A stretch of DNA of 64,000 nucleotides, from positions 930,001 to 994,000 of the forward strand of contig SMMW01000551.1 of NCBI GenBank assembly GCA_004794655.1. The letters run 5' to 3'. The translations under genes were made by a program, and so were the position numbers. The notes under the pieces are model-generated. The model saw only the letters and a list, made by a program, of their open reading frames with translations. It was not told the DNA's origin and searched no databases. Origin of the DNA: Marisa cornuarietis (taxonomy: Eukaryota; Mollusca; Gastropoda; Architaenioglossa; Ampullariidae). Shown here piece by piece: positions 10,966 through 23,639 of this stretch (positions are counted from its first letter, which is position 1; every line of letters begins with the position of its first letter).

Positions 10966-13503
10966 TCGCGCGTGCGTATTTCTGTGTGCAAGCATAATCC
11001 AGCTGCTAGTGCGAAAGACTAAAATTATTTTAAATATTTACATGCACGAACAGTTGACTTAATCGAGAAAGTTGACTATAACATTTTTTCTTTAAATCAC
11101 AGGAGATTATTAAAAAAATAGGAGGTTGTCGTGATTTCAAAATAAATGCGACCCAAGCCAAATGTTGGTAATATTTGAAAGCAGGAGTGTTCTTCGCCTT
11201 CTTCGAAACCCTTTATGTGACCAGTAACATTCTGCCCCACCATACATCTGAGAAGAATTAGACAGCTCACGCACAGAACAGCGAGTACGTCACAAGGAAA
11301 AGGGATACGTTACAAGGAAAATGAGTGCGTCACAAGGACAACCACAACAGTGTCCATCACAGTGTTTCTCTCTGACACCTGTAAAGCTGATATTACGGCG
11401 ATCCTCGCTTTGATTTAGATAACTAGCCAGTGTTTGTCACAGATATAGTCACGGGAACGTCACAACATAGCATGTAATGCATGCGGGTGCGTGTCGGGCT
11501 AGCTGGTTGCGCAGTAACAAAACGAAAAACAAAATTCCCAACCCACCCCACCCCCCAAAAAAAGTCCGTGTTGTTGTTCTGCATCCCACCCCTCAATCCC
11601 TCTGGTCTTCAGGCCTTGTGCGTGTGTGTGTGTGTGTGTGTTGGGGAGATGGGGTCGCCCTCAGACAAGATCTTGACAGGGATGTTCGTATTTTATACAG
11701 GTACTGTCAGCTGCCTTGCCTGGACGTGTGGGAAATGTCTGCTTCTGATCCACGGCGGTGGTTGCTGAACACTGTCGTGATAAAAGTGCACGACTCTCAC
11801 GACAAGGCCCAAAGACCGTGCGCTCAGCACCATTATCCCGCTATTTCATCTCACGACAAGAATGCTCGGAGGTTATTTACTTCATGGACGTCGCTGCCTA
11901 GCGGGTTACTGGTCTAAGTTTTTTGCGTGTCTTTGCTGGCTGCAGTTTTTTGAGATGCTAGCAGTGTAATGGATGAAATGTACCCGGATGGAGCGAGAAG
12001 TGAGAACGGATAGAGAAGCAGGTACAGTCGGTGCACATGGAAAGCGCACCGCACTTTGTAATGCTCGCGTTTTGCACGTGCTTTCCCCATCATCCCCTGC
12101 TGCTATTTAAATTAAGACGCTTGCTTTTTTTTTCTTGTGCTAGAAGTGAAGTAAGAGGTACCTGCATTTGTGCTCAACATTCTCTCTATCTCTTTGAACA
12201 AAAATCAACCGCTGGCAGGGAATTAAACACACTTAGGCCAAGAATCAAAGCTACAGAAAAGCTCAGCGCTCCCTAGCCAAATAGACGAAATTAGCAGCGG
12301 GGTATCTTTATGCGAAAATTGCTTTTCTGTTTGAGCACAGATGCAAATATTCAATGTGCGCGAGCCAGGAACGACCTTCTTCTCACGCGAGACATAAATG
12401 AACTCAGTTTCTTGCCTTTTTTTTTTTAAAGCAAGGAGAAGCGCCATCTACCCTTTCCTGCGTTTGAAGTTGTCGTTACCCAGAGGCAAAGTGAGGGATA
12501 AAAGTGCTTTCCTGGACCATCTGCGGGTGTAGCTCATTTAGTCTATTGGTCGCTCCCAGCGGGCTCCTGGTTCTATGTACCAAAGTTATGACATAATCAG
12601 TTTTCCCTCAAACCCGCCCGCCTGCCCGACAGAGCCTTGGAGCTGGGCGGAGAAAGGGACCACAGGTTTGTAGACTTGTGTGTGTGGAGAAGCAAGGCGC
12701 GAGTTCCTCAGCCGCTGGATGTGGGGAGGAGCCAGCCAGCCAGCCACCTGACGTCCACTTGGTCTGGACTAACGTGGGCTGGGAGGGTACAGGGTCTCAC
12801 CCACCTACCCACGGCATATCTTCGCCTACTTACACTCAACGCCACTCTTTCTTTCCAGCTGGGGCTTCCTTCCCTCCCTAGCACTTTGCACGCAGCTACA
12901 GCTCACGTGGCCTGCACACAAGATGCCCCCTCCTCCCCGGGCAGCGAGGAGCAAGGGCGGCGGCGAACACGCGCTTATTAAATCGACTGGAATGATCGCC
13001 CAGCTTCAGCAGTTTGTCTTCCAACTGTTCTGTCAAGTTTCCTTAGCAACGCCCTGTCTGGCTGTCTTAAAAACGCCCCAAACTGTCTTAACAACGCCAT
13101 GTTTAGCTGACAACAAAACCCTGTCTTGCTCTTATTTGTTGCTGACACCCTTGATTGAAGGCAGGGAATGATTGTTTGCCAGCAATGTACCTCTGTTCAA
13201 GATTGAATTGTTCAGAACCTCAACATATTTTGATGCATCTAGAGATATCTATTAAAGGAAAATGAAAAAAGAATGGCTGTTAAAATTTAAATCATCGACA
13301 ATCCATTATAGTAATTAATTACAATTGATTGTGGCGATTCTCGCTATACGCAGAGATTTCGAAACTTTTTTTTTGGTGGGGGGTGGGGGTGGGGGGGCTG
13401 TTAGTCCACGACTTGCAACTAACCAAAACAAGTAAATAAAGCTAGGCAAACACAAGCAAATAAATAAGGCTGCTGTTTTGCGAAGGGTTGCCTTGTAGAG
13501 ATG

Positions 13504-13581
13504 TTCCAGAGTTCCGCTCTGTGGAGAGGTTCCAGAGTTCCGCTCTGTGGAGAGGTTCCAGAGTTCCGCTCCGTGGTCGAC
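13504..13581. repeat. 26-bp tandem repeat, three copies
   Basis: The phrase GTTCCAGAGTTCCGCTCTGT plus GGAGAG occurs three times head to tail. The first two copies are almost identical and the last diverges at its end. The unit is not a multiple of three, so reading frames change between copies, arguing against a protein repeat. Confidence 0.8.
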
Positions 13582-14889
13582 AAGTCGACAGGTCACCGAG
13601 GACAAGGAAGGGAGACGAACAGTACGCATGAGCAACAGTGCTGACGGAAGCTTGAAACTCTCTCCCGTTTCTTACAGCATCAAAAGCAGTGACAAGTTTT
13701 GGTGCCGCTAGAGGCGCTCACCTCAGAAGACCCTGAGCTGTGCAACTCATTAAGCGCCGCCCTCACCCTCACCTCCCGAGACCGGATACCTCACGAGAAC
13801 TAGTGTTCACAAGTGTGCTCACACCCCCGCGACTCACCAAAGCTCACTGTCTCGGACTCGCTTCAGCTTCAAAGGCTCACCGAGACTGCAAATAGTGTTT
13901 GCAGACAAGACAATCAGAGCTCATTACAAAAGGCAACAAGATGAAATCACTGAAACACGCCGGGGGTTCTCACCCGCGTGCTTTGAGGTTGCGTGCGGCT
14001 CACATATAAACAGATGGTGCTCCCCGCCATTCGGTGCGAGACAGAAGTGAACCCAGTTGACTTTGCGGGTAATATGCACTGCCTAGATTTGGCCTGTTAC
14101 AGTCATCACTCTTTTCTGATTGGAATTAAATCCTCAGTTCGCGCCGGCCGCTAGGAGCAACTTCCGCCGCCAGCAAGCCACGCCATCTTTCGTTACGGTG
14201 TTCACCTTTTTGCTTCCAGCATCCAGCACCCCCCATTTTGTGCATGTTGTTGGTTTTGCCATGGCACCCGACATGCTAGTGTAATGTTTGCTATGTTGGT
14301 GCTGTAAACATAACCTTCGGCAGGACTATCTCTTCCCAGCCCTGCCTGCTCTTGTCGTCGCAAGATTTTTGAGCTTCTTGTTATCTTTCTTGACTGATTG
14401 TTTGACCGGGCAGCATTCAAACATGGAATGGTGCCAGCTGTGCTGAAAGAACAACAGTAGGAAGCGAGGACGTTTCTTTTCTCTGTAAGTCTCTTTCACT
14501 CTGTCGGGCATGAGAATGTGCTGACATGCCAGTCCTTTCCCCTCCCTTCCCCCCCCCCACCTTTCCCTGTATTTAGCCTTCCAACTGCTTGCCGCTCTGA
14601 CGATAAGAACATCACGTGCAGCGCTCGCACCTCAGCCATGCGTGACTTGCACCGACATGACCTCCCCCCCTCCTCCTTTGGCGTACCACAAGCGAGTCGA
14701 CACCCCCCCCCCCTTGTATACAAGAGCCCTATTCAACCTCTAGAGTTCGCACGAACCTGACACGGGGGTCAGGCGAGTAATTTTCGTAATGAACACAAAC
14801 AGCGATAAGGTGTGCACCCAGAACACCGACGACAACAAACTGTGTGTGGAGATGGTGTGCTGTGCTCCTGTCTCCTTCCTTCGTCATGA

Positions 14890-15193
14890 TTTACAGCTGT
14901 CTCGAGACTCACAGCGGTCTCTATCGGTTATATGAACAGTTATTTCCGCCCTGTTATTACAGCTGTCTTTATCAGTTATATTAACAGTTATTTCCGCCAT
15001 GATGCTACAACTGTCTCGGTCAGCCAGGTTTACAGCTGTCTCCACCAGTTACTTCCGTCTGTATGTTTATAGCTGTATCAGTCAGACGAGTTTACAGCTG
15101 TCATCGTGTGTACAGTTATTTCCGCTCAGAAGTTTACAGCTGTATAAGCCAGCCATGCTGCAGCTGCTGTTTCTGTGGTCGGCGCATCAGCTG
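14890..15193. repeat. degenerate repeat rich in CAGCTG E-boxes
   Basis: CAGCTG occurs at 14894, 14960, 15033, 15095, 15137, 15161 and 15188, seven times in 300 bp where less than one is expected. Most sit in TTACAGCTGT, with ACAGTTATTTCCGC recurring between them (about 14936, 14987 and 15113). It looks like an irregular tandem array with spacings of about 60-70 bp. E-boxes of this type bind bHLH factors, so the array could be regulatory or simply repetitive. Confidence 0.6.
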
Positions 15194-15787
15194 GAGACTG
15201 AAAAGGGAGGAGGAGGCGAGGAAATGGCGGCGTGTTTGAAGTCAAGTGCGATGAAACAACCTGGTCGGCGTTCTGATGGCTTCTTCTGTCCCGTGCGCTG
15301 ACGTCAGCAGGCCGGAAATGATAAAATTTAGGTGAGGAAGGATGGGCAAAGGTGTCGATGAATTTGTTGCTGATAAATGATGTGAACAGCAAAACAAACC
15401 AAAACAAAAGGAACGTTTGACTAGTCAGGCAAGTTGCAGATGTTTAAGCTCATTCCGTAAGGTCAGAGTGCTGCTTTGAATTCCAGTCGTCGCACTATTC
15501 GTAAAATAATCTGACGACATGTTAATTTTTGTACATATTTAGCTGTCGGTTTTTACTCCGATTCCAGATTACAGTCTGACTTAGATGATGATTGTGGCCT
15601 ACCTTTCTTTATGTTTTGATCGGCTCTTAAACCAGTCTCTCGCATAAATCAACCCTTTTCTAGGATTTTCAGAGACTTTTCTAGAACCTGCTGTTACTTA
15701 ATTGTTGATTGTGAGACCTTTTTAATTTGTTGTTGTTGTTGTTTTGGTTGAGAGTCTAGCTGTCCGTGCACTGTTGCTCTCTATCTG

Positions 15788-15974
15788 AGCGGTCCGGTGG
15801 CGCAACGGTTAGCGCCTGTCACCAATACAGTGAAGGTTGGCTGTCCTGGATTCAACTCTCGTCTCGGGCACACTGTTCTTTCTCTGCACGTGGCATCTGT
15901 TTACAGGGCTGGCTGTCTTGCCGTGATATAGCCTTAGTTGCTGGCTCGGCGTAAAACACCAATTTAAAAAAAAA
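15788..15974 (+). mobile_element. SINE-A copy (tRNA-derived) with target-site duplication
   Basis: A tRNA-like head (GGTCCGGTGGCGCAACGGTTAG) contains a good A box (TGGCGCAACGG). A B-box-like GGATTCAACTC follows at the right distance. The body has CTGTTTACAGGGCTGGCTG and CCGTGATATAGCCTTAG, and the end GGCGTAAAACACCAA runs into an A-rich tail. It is flanked by TTGCTCTCTATCTG (15774-15787) and TTGCTCTCTTATCTG (15975-15989), a target-site duplication with one indel. These are the marks of RNA polymerase III transcription and LINE-assisted insertion. Confidence 0.88.
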
Positions 15975-17171
15975 TTGCTCTCTTATCTGGGACTGTTCCT
16001 TTCTTTGAGCTCGGCACTTCCTACCTGTCCCTGCCACTTCATCCGCGACATTACATACAAGGACAGGTGAATGTAAACATCACATCATCCAGTAACATGG
16101 CCTCCACCCGTGTACTCCACTGAAATCACACGAGTTTTTGCTCTGGCGATGCTAGCCTGAAGCTGCCCAGCACTGACACGAGGGCTAAGCTGGCCGCCAG
16201 ATAGTAAATGTTTCTACGTCGCTTATCGCCGGTACCTGTCGTAAACCTGTCTCTCCCGCGTCAGCAGCCACTTGCGGCGTCTTTGAAGTTGACAGACAAA
16301 AGGCAGGAAGGTGGTTTCGTGCTAGGAAAGAAAACTCCTAAAACTCCCCCCGTGCAGCCCGCAGTCAATAAATAGCTCCGACCAAACACTGAGACTCAAG
16401 ACGGTTGGTTTTTCAGTGCGCAAAAAAACTCAAAATGTCGAGTAGTCGTTTTATTATGTTTACTTAATCTTTATGATATATTCAGAAATAGGTCTAACGC
16501 AAACCTTGCTTGTCTTGCGACCTAAGACAAAGTCACGTGGGAGAGATGCGTAGGTGAAGTGTAAGGGACGTGCGTGTCGTATTTGTCTAGGATCTCTAGT
16601 TTCACACATAACTTACTGGAAAACAAGCTAATTTTTGCTGAAAACTCCCTTTACACACTTCAGAAATTGTAAACCGTAGGTTCTGTGCATAAATGAGTAA
16701 TATTATTGTGAAAAATGGATCATCGTAAAATGACATTATCGACTTACTGTAATTGTTTTCCTTACTATTGCTACTTGTATGATGCACATTCTTTCGTCGA
16801 AATACTGCTGCATGTGGAATTATGAAGATGTCAGTTGTTTAATAGTTTGATTTTTCTATTATTTCTTTTTCTGAATTCACCAGACCAAACAGAAATCATT
16901 TATGTTTTAGGCAAAATTGTCTACGAAGTCACATTCACCTCCGATACTTTCCACACGGTAGGAGATAAATTGTCTCGAAAGGTTGGACGATATAAAAGTA
17001 ATAATCTAGTATAGATGATTTCTTATGTGCTGCAGAAACAACTCATTATCATCTGTAATTTTATCTAGATATAACATAATAAATCGTTATCTTATTTGCA
17101 ATACACACCAGAAAGCATCGCAAAGTACAATATGGTACACCAAATGGATCAAAACTTAATTTGGCCGATGC

Positions 17172-17365
17172 GAGAGAAGAATGAGAAATTGGTGTTTTAC
17201 GCCAAGCAAGCAACTATAAGGCTATATCACGGCAAAGCAGCCAGCCCTGTAAACAGATGCCACATGCAGAGAAAGATCAGCGTGCCCGAGACGAGATCTG
17301 AACCCATGGCAGCCAATCCTCGTGGTGTTGTTAACAGGCGCTAACCGCTGCGCCACCGGGCCGCC
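17172..17365 (-). mobile_element. SINE-A copy (tRNA-derived), minus strand, with 15-bp target-site duplication
   Basis: On the minus strand it starts GGCGGCCCGGTGGCGCAGCGG (A box TGGCGCAGCGG). It has GGGTTCAGATC at the B-box place, then the same body as the copy at 15788 (CTGTTTACAGGGCTGGCTG, CCGTGATATAGCCTTA, GGCGTAAAACACCAATT). Perfect flanking repeats TAATTTGGCCGATGC lie at 17157-17171 and 17366-17380. The undamaged duplication suggests a fairly recent insertion. It is not a functional tRNA gene, since the anticodon and acceptor stems are not intact. Confidence 0.92.
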
Positions 17366-17627
17366 TAATTTGGCCGATGCCTTGCTTACATAGCCAAGAT
17401 GATTTTTAGTCGCTATAATATACCATCAGTCATGTATTGTAAAGTGTTTATACTAATATATAGTCTAAATAATTATAGTTTTGGAATTTTCTGCACGTTA
17501 ATATACCTTTCTCTCATATAAAGAAACTGTGGGGAGCTATGTATACTTCGTGATGGTCCAAATGACTGTGGTGGGATAACAGTTTGTACCTACGGACTTA
17601 CATTTTTACCTATCTACATCAGAGTTT

Positions 17628-17666
17628 TTATCATCATCATCATCATCATCCTCATCATCATCATCA
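17628..17666. repeat. (ATC)n microsatellite
   Basis: About twelve ATC/CAT triplets with one interruption (CCT). It gives a His run in one frame with no sign of a gene. Confidence 0.85.
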
Positions 17667-19361
17667 AAAGATTAATCTACAGAATAAATTGCATGTAGAG
17701 CTTGCATCGACCAAACACCAATTCGATTCTATAAACTATTTTCTGTTGCCAAATTACCTTTTGAGCTTTACCAGCGCAACTTAGCATGAAACAAGAAAGA
17801 CCAGGAATAGATTATTTTAGAGCTGTTTTCCTGAATGTAACATTATTCAATTGACCACTGAGTTCACTTACATGACAAAATAATTTTGAAGCTGCCTCCT
17901 CAGTCTGGTACATCCTTTCAATTTATGGATTAAGTCGTTGACCCGGGATTTGTTCTTTGACATCATTAGCAAGAAGAAAATAATCGAAAAGACATTCTGA
18001 CCTTCGAACACATTTGGGCTACTGTTTGCAGAGCTATGTTTAAAAAAAGGTATTGGAGGTCCTTTCTCCCTTGCTCTGTGCACAAACTCCGTTAAGAAAT
18101 AGCCAGCAAGCGACGAGTTATTCTACAATAGATACTATGGAACCCCCAGGACTGAGACCACCAACCAGCTTGCCAAACCTGAATCAAGAGGACAGTAACC
18201 AGACTTCAATAGTGGCTTCGAGATAAAGACTAGTGAAGGCTGCAATGCGAGCCACTCCCACAAGTTTAACATTTTTTGCAGGGTGACAACATGCAGTGAT
18301 CCTATGCACAGGTGAGCACCAACTCAATTCTCACATATTCAAGAAGATAAAGCGAGCACCTCTAGGCCAAATGAAATGCTCTCTATTGAAGGCAGACATA
18401 CATGGCCAACATACACCCCACTCTTTAAAAAAAAAAAAGCTCTAGGGGAGCAAAAGGGCCATTCATCCTTAAATTATAGCATAGTGGCAGAAAATTAGAA
18501 GAATGACTCGCCAATAGACTAACAAAGCAGGGGCATATTGGACCGAGACAAGCGTCGACAAGAAGCACAGTCACCGTCTACACCAGTCTATCAGCAGAGC
18601 AGAGATTTACTGAACAGACAACCACCCGTTGAGGCCGCCAGCTTCCTATTCGCCATTCGTCATTTATTTTTGTGACTGGTAGCATCTCCAGATCAACTAC
18701 GCTGGTTCGTCGCTACCAGTCGTCGGTGTGTATGTGTGTGTGTGGAGGTGGAGTGGGGGAAAGGGGTCCTGGACAGACACAGCGGCCACAAGAATGGTTT
18801 GCTATTGTGTGGAGTGTCGTCAGCGGCGGTGGTCCAGTCCTGCATAAAATCACCAGTCCAATCTGTTCTCTCCTTTGACCTCGATGTCACCCACTCTCCA
18901 AGGCACCCTTAGAGTTTCGAGCCTGGTCACGTGGTTCAACTAGACCAACTTAAACTGCTTGACTGTCAGAAGAGAATTCTGGTGACCACTAGGATGGCCA
19001 CCGTATTCTGTACCAATTCGGTGGTCAAGCGTTCGTGTAGGAGATTGGAAGCAGTTGGTCACGAATACCTTCATTCGTTTTCCTCAATCGGCAAGCAGAG
19101 TCCACGTTTCGCATCTGTCGAGCAGGACGTGAACTATGAAGAACTGGTACATTCGGTGCTTGGTATCAAAACTTGATGTTGTCACTTAACACGCACCTCT
19201 TTGATGAACCTTGTCAAGTCCTTGTGATAAATATTAGGCCAGTACAGGCCAAGGGACTACTAAATTAAACTCGGGATAAATATCGTCTTCTTTTTTCCGC
19301 TCTTTTCAACAATAGAGAAAATCAAATACTTTTGTTGCTTCCAGGATCTGTATGTGGTACA

Positions 19362-19389
19362 TAACAACAACAGCAGCAGCAGCAGCAGT
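19362..19389. repeat. (CAG)n/(CAA)n microsatellite
   Basis: A short run of CAA then CAG triplets, without coding context. Confidence 0.85.
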
Positions 19390-19618
19390 AATAATCTGGC
19401 CTCTACTACAAACCCTGTGACTTCGTAGCTCTGCCTTATACACTACATTACTTGATTTATGCTTCATCTAGTGCACTCAGTGTAAATAATACACAAGTAA
19501 AAGCCTTAGAATTCAAATGGTTACAATATAACAATATTTTGACAAAATAATCATTGTGGCTGACATGTCCAGGATCACCATGTTCACCCACTTCACGATC
19601 TTAGCAGCTTTTCGGAAA

Positions 19619-20100
19619 GAGCCTTAAGTGTGGGGAACAGGTAGCCTGGATGTCTGAGAACATAGCTAAGGTGTAGGGAACAGGTAGGTTGGGTGTTTGA
19701 GAACATAGTTAAGGTGTTGGGAACAGGTAGGGTGGGTGCTTGAGAACATAGCTAAGGTGTAGGGAACAGGTAGGGTGGGTGCTTGAGAACATAGCTAAGG
19801 TGTAGGGAACAGGTAGTGTGGGTGTTTGAGAACATAGTTAAGGTGTAGGGAACAGGTAGGTTGGGTGTTTGAGAACATAGTTAAGGTGTAGGGAACAGGT
19901 AGGGTGGGTGCTTGAGAACATAGTTAAGGTGTAGGGAACGGGTAGCCTGGATGTTTGAGAACATTGCTAAGGTGTAGGGAACTGGTAGGGTGGGTGTTTG
20001 AGAACATAGCTAAGGTGTAGGGAACAGGTAGGCTGGGTATTTGACAACATAGCTAAAGTGTAGGGAACAGGTAGGTTGGGTGTTTGAGAACCGAGTTAAA
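19619..20100. repeat. 43-bp minisatellite, about 11 copies
   Basis: The unit contains AAGGTGTAGGGAACAGGTAG, then G(G/C)(G/T)TGGGTG(C/T)TTGAGAACATAG(C/T)T. AAGGTGT starts at 19668, 19711 and 19754, an exact 43-bp step. Copies differ at a few recurring sites, and the outer ones are most diverged, as expected for an array evolving by unequal exchange. Confidence 0.92.
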
Positions 20101-20789
20101 TCATGCACCCCATGCTAGAATAGATGCCCGCGGCTAAATAAATAAACCACAACTGTTTGTGGCCGTTCGCGTTTCCAATGAATCGATAGTTTGCCGTGGG
20201 ACTCAAAGCGCGCGCTCTAAGATAAGAGGGTCATAAACATGTCATGCAAACGGCCGTGACCTTTTGTGATTTTGACACAAATGGTTTTCCATTTTTTCGA
20301 CATCAAACTTTCTACGTGGTTTTCACTTAACGGTGTTGCGATGAATCCTTCTGTTTGGGGAGATTAACTCCGCTCTGACAAGTTAAAATCTCCTGTGGGT
20401 CAGATTATCTGCCCTTGATATTGGCTTACCTATTCTGTGGGTAGTTTCCTACTCAAGCAGCATGTTGGAATACTACTTTTGATTATTTTCCAAAACTAAA
20501 AAGTTTTAAGCTTCCTTACTGACTATTATATGTCTTACTCCTCGAGGCACACAAATATATTATATTCACCAGGAGATCAAACCATTAGTTGTTTTGTTAC
20601 GATGTTCTAAGTTCTCTTACATTCTTATCATCTTTCCATCGTTACAAACCTGTTACTTCTGAATCTTTCTACTTTTCTGGATATAAATAAGCTTCATCAA
20701 CGCCCTTTCTTTTATAGGTGTAGATCAGTAAGCGCCTTTCTCTTTCCGTGGGTATAAATAAATTTCTGTTAAATACTTCTCTCTATATA

Positions 20790-21650
20790 CAGTGTTCCCT
20801 CGCCACTTCGCGCTTCATGTTTCGCGGCTTCAGTGCTTCGCGGGTTTTCAAAAAAATTATATGTAAAATATTTATCGCGGTATTTTCGCTGTTTTGTGTG
20901 TTTTTACGGTACTCCGTCTAAAGTATTTTTGCACATACATAGTACGTATTGTACAGTAATGTTTCCCAGTCGCTGATTGGCTCAGTAACCGTCGCATCTT
21001 GTTTTCTTTCGCTGTGCGCAGCTACCCCCCCTCTCTCAGCTCTTCCATTTCCCGTTAGCATCCGACTGTCACGTGTGCGTAGTTTTCATCTGCGGTGTTG
21101 TGTACGTTATTTGTGAAACTTTCGTTAGAGACTGAATTTATTCAAGCCCTGCCATGCCACCCAATCGTTCATAACTCGCACGAAGAGATCTGTTACGCCT
21201 ATGCCTTTAGAGGAAGTAGTAAAAGTTACGTCCGGTCGAAGATACCGCACCACCTGATGAAGTGGTGCCTTTAGAAGAGCATTAATGCCCTTCTTGGCAT
21301 TCATCTCATCTTCATCGCCATCGTCATCAGTACTGTTAAGCTAATTAATCATTATCATTCTAGCTGTATGGTGTATTTTCAATGGTGACTACCCATATTA
21401 ATTTTTTTAAATTACGTATCTAGATTTAAGAGTTTAAAACATTTTTATGGGAAAAGTTATTAAGGGAATGAGAAAGGGTTATGTATAAGAGTGTTGGGAG
21501 GGTTTATAAAGACTTAAAATAATGTATACAGTAATCCCTCACTTATCGCGGGTGTTCCATTCCAGGCCCACCCGCGATAAGTGAATTTCCGCGAAGTAGG
21601 GACGCTATACTGTTTTTAGTAGTTATACATTATTTTAAGTCTTTATAAAT
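20790..21650. mobile_element. pogo/Tigger-like DNA transposon remnant, internally deleted
   Basis: The left end CAGTGTTCCCTCGCCACTTCG follows a TA dinucleotide (20788-20789), and TTTCGCGG and TTCGCGGG occur just inside. This is the family's classic terminus. Near the right side CAGTAATCCCTCACTTATCGC (from 21529, again after TA) and CGCGAAGTAGGGACGCTATACTG (to 21612) are typical too. Between them only traces of transposase remain, such as ATGCCACCCAATCGTTCATAA near 21151 and a Ser-rich run near 21300. Total length is about 0.85 kb, far below autonomous elements. Flanks at 20690-20770 and 21665-21735 are similar to each other (CTCTTTCGTGGGTATAAAT), suggesting insertion into a tandem array. Confidence 0.75.
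21503..21649. repeat. perfect 26-bp inverted repeat around a Tigger terminus
   Basis: The arm 21503-21528 (TTTATAAAGACTTAAAAT followed by AATGTATA) is the exact reverse complement of 21624-21649. The 95-bp spacer begins CAGTAATCCC and holds a second, inner palindrome (CACTTATCGCGGG ... CCCGCGATAAGTG). The whole could fold into a long hairpin. It is probably two element ends brought together, or a fold-back derivative. Confidence 0.85.
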
Positions 21651-22299
21651 GTATTCCCTTGACATCCTTCTCTTTCCATGATTTCAGATCAGTATATTCT
21701 ACGTTTTTCTCTTTCGTGGGTATAAATCATTTGTTTTTCTTACGTCCACTCGCTTGACATGTGTACAACTCTAATATTTTGTTGTCATCTGTGTTATACC
21801 AGGTCATACCAGGTTACTACATATTATTACATCCTCGTCAATCTCTGCAAAATCTGGCTACAAGTACACAAGATAGTCACAAGTACACTAGCGAACTGTA
21901 CAAATGCTCAAATCAGTTCCACACCACAAATAAAAGTGCAATTTACGCCACACGTAAACAATTTAACATTAAATGAACAGAAATAACTATATGTGTACAT
22001 TATGTATGTGTGGTATACGATAAATGAAGATCGTCAGATAGAAAACATTTACAGACCTACCGACGGGTCCGAGTTATAAACAGATTCTGGTAGGTAAAGA
22101 TAATTTAAATATATTCTATAAATTTCAGAACTGAAACATAGCGGTTTGTTATCACATTTCAAAGTTGGCGATTTGCATCCATAATCAACAAGTCCTGCAA
22201 AATCTCGCTCCTACACGCGCAGAACGTGCGACGTCACAGCCGTTGGCGTCCACCCCATGTGTAGGTAAGCATATTATGGCCAGAAGGTAGAGTAATACA

Positions 22300-22303
22300 T
22301 CGG

Positions 22304-22340
<37 letters not shown>

Positions 22341-22575
22341 GTGAAGATTTTTATAGCGCATATTCACACTCATAGAGAGCATGCTCTTAGCGCTTAAAAC
22401 GGGGAAGAGACGTGGACTAAGTAGATACAGAACAAAGGGGACGAAAGAAAACGACAGTACTGACGACGAAACAGAAAACAAAAGGCATCAAGTAACAGGA
22501 ACAGAGAAATATAGTGATTCTGCCGAGAAAGATGGGTAAAGTAGCAAGAGGGAAGTGTGTGTGTGGGGGGGGGGG
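22300..22575 (-). repeat. dispersed repeat C, copy 1 (with AAT tail)
   Basis: From the (AAT)n run at 22307-22340 through GTGAAGATTTTTATAGCGCAT, GAGAGCATGCTCTTAGCGCTTA, and on to GGGTAAAGTAGCAAGAGGGAA and a poly-G run, this segment is the reverse complement of 39896-40163. A TATAGCGC-type motif beside an AAT/ATT microsatellite is a common 3' end of invertebrate LINE/SINE elements, so it is likely a retroposon 3' part. Confidence 0.75.
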
Positions 22576-22805
22576 TAATAAGGACGATCTTCATTTATGG
22601 TGCTGTAGTAGCGAAGACTACGCTGTTCTCTAGCCTTCAACATCTTAAACCTTACATGTTCGAACCTGAGAATTATGAAGGTTCCAAACTCAAAACAAAA
22701 TTTGCACAACAGGCAGCAGACGACGAAGAACGACTTCGCAATACCACATGGTAAGCATCGTAAAACGGGGAATAATATTTGTACTAATGAAAATATACTG
22801 TAATT

Positions 22806-22836
<31 letters not shown>

Positions 22837-23639
22837 GTGTGTGCGTGTGCAGCCAGTCATCTGTAAATAACCTCCTCCTATCCTTTTCTCTACATACAGT
22901 TACAAAGCCCTCTTAAGATACAGTTACACAGACCTTTGCCAAGGAATACATTCAATGCCTCCTAGAGAGATGTGAGACTTTCATAAGCTAATCGCAAGTG
23001 CGTACAAAAAAGCAATAACTGCATATAACAGGCAGTAACTGTAGAAATAAGTAGCCTCAAGTAAACAGACAGACAGAAAGAGAATAATAAACCAGGACGA
23101 CCTATTTGCTTTTGTAAGAACTGTAGTTATCAAAGACAAGGAAACTCTCTTTTACGGCTGCCAATCAAAGCCACACTTTGAAGATCAAAGTGTGCAACAT
23201 CCCTATAGCCGCTTTAGAGCAATTTCTTCGTCACTCCCTCAGTTTTCCTCTCCTCCTCCCATCTCCTGTACTCCACCTTCCGCCTCAACCAAAAACCAAG
23301 TTTCCGTTTCTTGTCGTTTTTCTACGAGACCAGATCGATATGACGTCATATCAAGGGACGTTAAACAACACGTGCAGCTGGTAACGTCAACAGGTGGGTG
23401 GTGATATTAGAAGCAAAGTACTACGCATGAAAACAACACCAATAAACATACTAGGGCGATGTATATGTAGTATAAAATGTATAGGGTATATTATGTCTGG
23501 CATAGTATATGGTATGTATAACATACATAATTGTGTATATTTTTCAGTGCGAATGTGCAGTTATCAAGAGGTGAGCATTATGTCCATTACTGAGGCTTGC
23601 AAGAAAGACGCTGCTGTTTTTAAAGTAAAGGTTTGAAAG

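Noticed and set aside
12520..12585. tRNA-like words GTGTAGCTCATTTAGT and GGTTCTATGTACC
   Set aside because: No acceptor stem or anticodon arm can be formed; at best a worn SINE head.
15788..15870. tRNA gene at the SINE-A head
   Set aside because: A and B boxes are good but the cloverleaf is not intact, and the head continues into a SINE body with tail and target-site duplication.
19619..20100. CRISPR-like array
   Set aside because: There are no unique spacers; the whole 43-bp unit repeats, so it is a minisatellite in a eukaryotic intron.
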